Below are positions 59,751 to 64,000 of a stretch of DNA of 64,000 nt, in pieces (position 1 is the first letter of the stretch; each line of letters opens with the position of its first letter). Below the pieces are notes generated by a model. That model searched no databases and was not told the DNA's origin. It was given only the letters and a program-made list of their open reading frames with translations. Origin of the DNA: Dermatemys mawii (taxonomy: Eukaryota; Chordata; Testudines; Dermatemydidae); the NCBI GenBank assembly GCA_007922305.1, contig ML677386.1:12133830-12197829 (forward strand). The letters run 5' to 3'. The position numbers and the translations under genes were made by a program.

Positions 59751-61450
59751 ATTATTCATAGTTTCCAAGGTGAAAAGGGACCATTTGTGTGATCTAGTCT
59801 GATCTCCTGTATAACACAGGTCATAGAACATCCCTGTAATAATTCCTAGAATTTGTATATTAACTAGAAAAACATCCAATCTTGAGTTAAAAATTGTCAG
59901 TGATGGAGAACCCACCATGACCATTGGTAAGTTGTTCCCATGGTTAATTACTCTCATTCTTAATAATTTCCTGTTTATTTCCAGTCTGAATGTGTCTCGC
60001 TTCAACTTCCAGCCACTGGATCATGTTATACCTTTTTCTGCTAGACTGAAGAGCCCATTACATAGGCACTGACTTTGTGGGTTCTCCTGGACTGGAGCAC
60101 CTCCGGGAAAAGTTGAGTGTGTGCTTAGCACCCACTGGCAGCACCTCCCCTCCCCTCCCCAGCACCTCCTGTCCACCAGCGGCCCTTCAGTTCAACTCCT
60201 CCCTCTCCAACCCAGTGCCTCCTGCACGCTGCAGAACACCTATGGAAGCCAGCATCTGTGGCCCATTATTAAATATTTGTTCCACAGGATGGTAGTTAGA
60301 GACTGTAATCAAGACACCCCTTGACCTCCTCTTTAAGCTAAATAGATTGAGCTCCTTGAGTCTGTCACTGTAAGGCAAGCTTTTCTTTAATCATCTTCGT
60401 GGCTCTTTTCTGAACCCTGCCCAACTTATCAACATCCTTCTTGAATTGTGGGCACCAGAAATGGACACAGTTATCCAGCAATGGTTGCTCCAGTGCCAAA
60501 TACAGAGGTAAAATAACCTTTCTACTCCTACTTGAGATTATCTTGTTTTTGCATTCAAGGATTTCAGTAGCTCTTTTGGCCATAATGGCATGCTGATTAG
60601 CCACCATGGCTGATTATCCATCATGACCCTGAAATCTTTTTCAGAGTCATTGCTTGCCAGGGTAGAATCCTCCATACTGTAAGTATAGCCTACATTCTTT
60701 GTTCGTGTGTGTGTGTGTGTGTGTCCACACAAATACACATTTAGCCATCTTAAAATGCATATTGTTTGCTTGAACCCAGTTTAACAAGTGATCCTCATTG
60801 CTCTGAATCAGCGGCCTGTCCTCTTCATTATTTACCACTCCCCCAGTTTGTGTGCCCTCTGTTTATCAGTGATGATTTTGTTTTCATCTAGGTCATGAAT
60901 AAAAATTTTAAATTGCATAAGGCCAAAAACTGATCCCTGTGGCACCTCACTATAAACACACCTATTTTTTGAAGAGTCCCTGTTTACAATTACATTTTGA
61001 GACCTATCAGTCTTTAACTATTTAATATGTGCCATGTTCATTTTATATCTTTATAATTTCTAATCATAATGTCACGCAGTACCAAGTCAAATGTCTTACA
61101 AAAGTCTGTGTTGCATCAATAATATTACCTTTATGAATCACACCTGATATCTTTTTTTGTATGAGATTACAAGTTAGTCTGATATATCTATTTTCCATAA
61201 ACCTCCTTTAATTCTTCATTAATCAAGTCCCATATCAGCTGCTTCGTTATCTTCTCTGTGATTACTGACAGGCCTATAATTACCAGGGTCATCCTGTTCA
61301 CCCTTTTTAAATATTGGCACAGCATCAGCTTTCTTCCAGAGTTCTGGAACTTCCCCTGTGTTTCAAGACTTGATGAAAATCAACATAATCAATCAGTGAG
61401 TCGCTCAGCCAGCTCTTTCAAATACTGGTGACAGGACCATTGGACTATGT
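59751..61450 (-). mobile_element. CR1 LINE with partial ORF2, minus strand
   Basis: The 3' end is at 59751 (ATTATTCATAGTTTCCAAGG). Minus-strand pieces include L-L-D-N-C-V-H-F-W-C-P-Q-F-K-K-D-V-D-K-L, S-R-S-R-K-V-I-L-P-L-Y and the A-N-N-M-H-F-K-M-A-K-C stretch, which match the region after the F-A-D-D core of CR1 ORF2 in the expected order. It is broken by frameshifts, by a CA/TG microsatellite at 60705-60723 and by a hAT insertion at 60061-60260. The 5' end is lost at about 61450. Confidence 0.85.
60053..60268. mobile_element. hAT MITE nested in CR1
   Basis: The element spans 60061-60260 (200 bp) with a perfect 8-bp duplication GCCCATTA (60053-60060 and 60261-60268). The ends CATAGGCACTGACTT and, inverted, CACAGATGCTGGCTT are imperfect. 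It belongs to the same terminal family as the element at 7825-8251. Removing it restores the CR1 wording AAGAGCCCATTATTAAATAT. Confidence 0.87.
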
Positions 61451-61830
61451 TTATTAATATTAATTTGCAGTTATTTAGCACCATTCAGTGGAATATATGA
61501 ATGTGTTTTTTAAAAGACTGTTTAATCTTGGAACATCAGCACTGCCAACTCTCATGATTTCATTTTGAGTCATGTCAAACTTAGTTTTTGTTTTAAGGAT
61601 TCTCATGAATATCTAATTTCTGGCTACACCCCTGTGAAGTTTTATCCTTAACCAAAATGGCTGCCACCTTTCATTATAGGTCAATATGACTGAAGTCAGC
61701 AAGATAGCTGCCAACTCCTGTTGTTTCTAATATGGTTGAAGTGAGGCTGTGACATGTGAGGTCCAGACAAGACACAAGAGAATGTGGAGCAGCAGGGATT
61801 AAGACCATAAGGGTAGCAGGGAGTTGGGAT
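61451..61830. repeat. Intron 10 sequence with an unclassified repeat scrap
   Basis: CACTGCCAACTCTCATGATTT at 61540 resembles the end of a common turtle MITE (CAGTGTTGCCAACTCTC type). The remainder is not recognised. Confidence 0.35.
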
Positions 61831-61953
61831 TAGGGTGATCAGATGTCCCAATTTTATAGGGAGAGTCATAATTTTTGGATCTTTTTCTTATATAGGCACC
61901 TATTATGCCCCTACCCCATCCCAATTTTTCACATTTGCTGTCTGGTCACTCTA
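61831..61953. mobile_element. Tc1/mariner-type MITE
   Basis: The element spans 61833-61951 (119 bp) between TA dinucleotides. It begins GGGTGATCAGATGTCCC and ends TCTGGTCACTC. The centre contains TTTTTCTTATATAGGCACC, a hallmark of a MITE abundant in turtles and crocodilians as I recall. Confidence 0.82.
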
Positions 61954-62016
61954 GTTGGGATGTGTTAGGAAACTATGAGGAATCAGGGAAATGTGGGAGG
62001 CAGATTGAAAGGGATG

Positions 62017-63199
62017 CAGGGTATGACAATCTGTACCTTGGGGGAGTATCCTAGAACCCCCATATTCCTCATTTTTATATAATTGTGATCTTACATATAA
62101 CACATGCCTTGTAAGATATCAGGGGAAAGGTTATGACCTGCTGAAAGTCATTTCTCTATCCATATATGTATATCATTAATGCATATGAAGTTGAGAGAAT
62201 TGTGCTTTATGGTGATCACTAAAACATGTTGTCAATTGGGGAATCAGCCAGACACTAGCTCCTCAGAGGCAACAGCAAGAAAAGTAGCCAACACCTACGT
62301 GGGGTATCAAAAAACTGATCAATGACCGTTGTCCATCAAGGGAGCTATGATGCAATGACTCACCTGCATGAGGCCACACCAGGAGAAGTTCTCAACCTTG
62401 CTTGGGGAGACTTATCAATGCCCTAGACATGCCTGGACTTGTGTTTTCCAGGTACATGATCTGAGAATATAAAACAGAGCAGACACATACTGGGTCCTTC
62501 TCCTGCCCCCACCTATGCTGCAAGCAACGAAGACACAGAGAGGAAGACAAGACTCCAGCAGAGGAGATTGGCCCAGGTTTATGGAACAAATGTGTATATT
62601 AAGGACTGTGATATCTAGTGGGTTGAGAAAAACTGGTTAATCTAGTTGTTAGCCTGTCTAATAGGGTTGAGAGTTTAGACTGCGTGGTTATATTTTATTT
62701 CTTTTGGTAATTAACTCTGACTTTTTGCCTATTGCTTAATATCACTTAAAATCTACCTTTTATAGGCAATAAATTTGTTTTATCTTTATCTTTACCAGTG
62801 AGTTTGTATGATGTGTGGGGCAAATCTGCTTGGGTTTGACAAAGGCTGGTGTCTGTCCACTTTCCACTGTTGAAGTGGTGAACCAACTAATAAATTTTGA
62901 CTGCCCATCTTGAGCTGTGCAAGATGGTATTTTCCTGGGGTACAGTGCTGGGAGCTGAGGGGATTTGGCTCTGCTGCCTTTCTCTGCGTGATTCATGCAT
63001 GGCTCTGGAAGCATTCATGCAATTTAGCTGGGTGTGGGGGCTCCACATGTGTTTGTGCTGAGTGATCATAGTGCCTGGAGGGGCTTGCTGCTGGTCACTA
63101 GCAAAATACTGTGAGAGGCAGTCTAGGCTGGAGACAGTTAAGAGGGCACAGCATCCCACAGTCCCAGGCTGTGCTCTGGGTGGATCCTGTCACACAGGG
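62017..63199 (+). mobile_element. Solo LTR (family D), 1173 bp
   Basis: The LTR spans 62022-63194 with 5-bp duplications CAGGG at 62017-62021 and 63195-63199. The left end reads TATGACAATC; the right end TGTCACA implies that it was once TGTGACA, so one base has changed. A TATAAAA is at 62468-62474 and AATAAA at 62768-62773 and 62889-62894, consistent with an endogenous-retrovirus LTR read on the + strand. No gag, pol or env sequence is beside it. Confidence 0.8.
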
Positions 63200-64000
63200 A
63201 ATGTGGGATAAAAGAGAAAAGAATGTCCTGAGTAGGAGACCGGGGAGGGGGAGAAAGGGAATAAACTGTGGGGGCAAGTGAGTATAAGAGGCAGGTGGAA
63301 GACAACAGTCTGTGGGAGGGACAATATGAGTAGGACAGCTACATATCCTCTTTATCTAGTGATGATACAGAGGAATAGAGTGGTAGCTCTTCACATCCAG
63401 GGTGGTGGTAAGTGGAGTCCCTTCTGAATAATGCACAGGGAGGCCTGCAGTTTGAGTGTACATTTGAAGTTAAATTTTGAACCTGAGATGATCACACACA
63501 AAGGAGGCGTGGCTGGCTTTTCCCTAATGGTGAAATGAATCCAAAGGTAAGCAGAAAATAATTAAATAGTAGTAATTACTAATTATACTAATTGTGGTGT
63601 TGAGCACCTTAAGTCAGAGCTGAAAGAACCCAGCATCTTGTAAGAGTAGCTCAGCACCTTGCAGGATGTAGCCTTATTGGGACCTGGACGTCAGTGATTT
63701 TACTATTCAAAGAATTGTGTGTGTAAAAAACCCAAAATATATTAAGATGCAACAAGGCTAGCTGGTTTCCACAAAGGACGAATTCATCATTGATCTGAGA
63801 TTAACTGAAGGAAATCAAAAGAGTAAAATAATTTATTATACAAACTGATCTCATTTATGAAAGTCAGTGGGATCAAGATGTCACAGTAGCTACAGCAGTC
63901 TATTCCCAAGAAAAAACACAGAGAGCTTTACCAAACTCACTTTGATGTATTATTTTCTTTTAAAACTTGAAAAGAATATTGCTTTGGAATAAGACCTGTT
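63200..64000. other. Intron 10 to window end, nothing recognised
   Basis: It contains no exon, defined repeat or convincing open frame. Confidence 0.45.

Larger units (their letters stand above)
1..64000 (+). other. RYR2: RYR2 gene body, partial (end of intron 3 to part of intron 10)
   Basis: Seven exons on the + strand encode a continuous stretch of the N-terminal cytoplasmic region of the cardiac ryanodine receptor, the tetrameric Ca2+ release channel of the sarcoplasmic reticulum. Visible introns are 7582 bp (intron 4), 6408 (5), 806 (6), 1766 (7), 10628 (8) and 2973 (9). At least 21.6 kb of intron 3 and 11.6 kb of intron 10 are also present. The exons cover codons 92-258 in human numbering, which I checked by counting from the known N-terminus. 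They encode the end of beta-trefoil domain A with its MIR repeats and the start of domain B. Exon 3 (human residues 57-91) and exon 11 were looked for by eye and not seen. Paralogue choice rests on RYR2-type residues in exons 9 and 10. Exon numbers assume the mammalian count. Confidence 0.95.

Noticed and set aside
60647..60838. Minus-strand frame with a His-Thr repeat considered as a small protein
   Set aside because: It is CR1 ORF2 sequence interrupted by a CA/TG microsatellite.

Overview
The window is a piece of a vertebrate nuclear genome that carries part of one gene: RYR2, the cardiac ryanodine receptor (sarcoplasmic-reticulum Ca2+ release channel), on the + strand. Seven consecutive coding exons are visible, equivalent to human exons 4-10 (about codons 92-258, 500 coding nt). 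They have the sizes 21, 15, 75, 79, 113, 100 and 97 bp. All have AG/GT splice borders, the phases agree across every junction, and no exon is disrupted. Exon 3 and exon 11 were not found, so they should lie outside the window. Protein details (the AFQQTLWSVAPISSGSE stretch and the GEHGEEQRR end of exon 10) point to RYR2 rather than RYR1 or RYR3.

The rest is intron filled with repeats. The repeat content suggests a turtle, or failing that a crocodilian. I recognise CR1 LINE 3' ends beginning AACATAAGA..., a longer CR1 with its reverse-transcriptase region, MITEs with GGGTGA...TCACTC and AGGGTTGCCA ends, GGCC-ended PIF/Harbinger-like elements, hAT elements with CATAGGCAC or CAGTG ends, and TGTGA...TCACA LTRs. 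These identifications rest on memory of such families and not on a search.

Layout. Positions 1-21656 are the end of intron 3, with a Harbinger-like palindromic element, hAT MITEs, a large unclassified repeat with a purine-rich block, a CR1, two solo LTRs and a promoter-like CCAAT/TATA module near 9.5 kb. Exon 4 is at 21657. Intron 4 (7.6 kb) holds a decayed zinc-finger-encoding retroelement, probably DIRS-like, with a small mariner-type MITE nested in it. Exon 5 (15 bp) is at 29260. Intron 5 (6.4 kb) has a 50-bp direct duplication, a solo LTR and a Harbinger MITE. Exons 6, 7 and 8 lie at 35.7-38.5 kb. Intron 8 (10.6 kb) contains further copies of the unclassified repeat, a CR1, a hAT insertion and a 400-N assembly gap flanked by a 32-bp inverted repeat. 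Exon 9 is at 49150 and exon 10 at 52223. Intron 10 (over 11.6 kb) is the densest in mobile DNA: two hAT elements (one nested in a CR1), a 676-bp Harbinger, a mariner MITE and two solo LTRs of 1.1-1.2 kb.

I found no second protein-coding gene, tRNA, rRNA, CRISPR array or operon-like structure, and no convincing new biological system. The longer open frames (up to 314 codons) fall inside repeats or low-complexity DNA. The most unusual items are structural: the inverted repeat at the gap, two perfect hairpins in LINE remnants, the 50-bp duplication next to exon 5, nested insertions, and the intronic promoter-like module.
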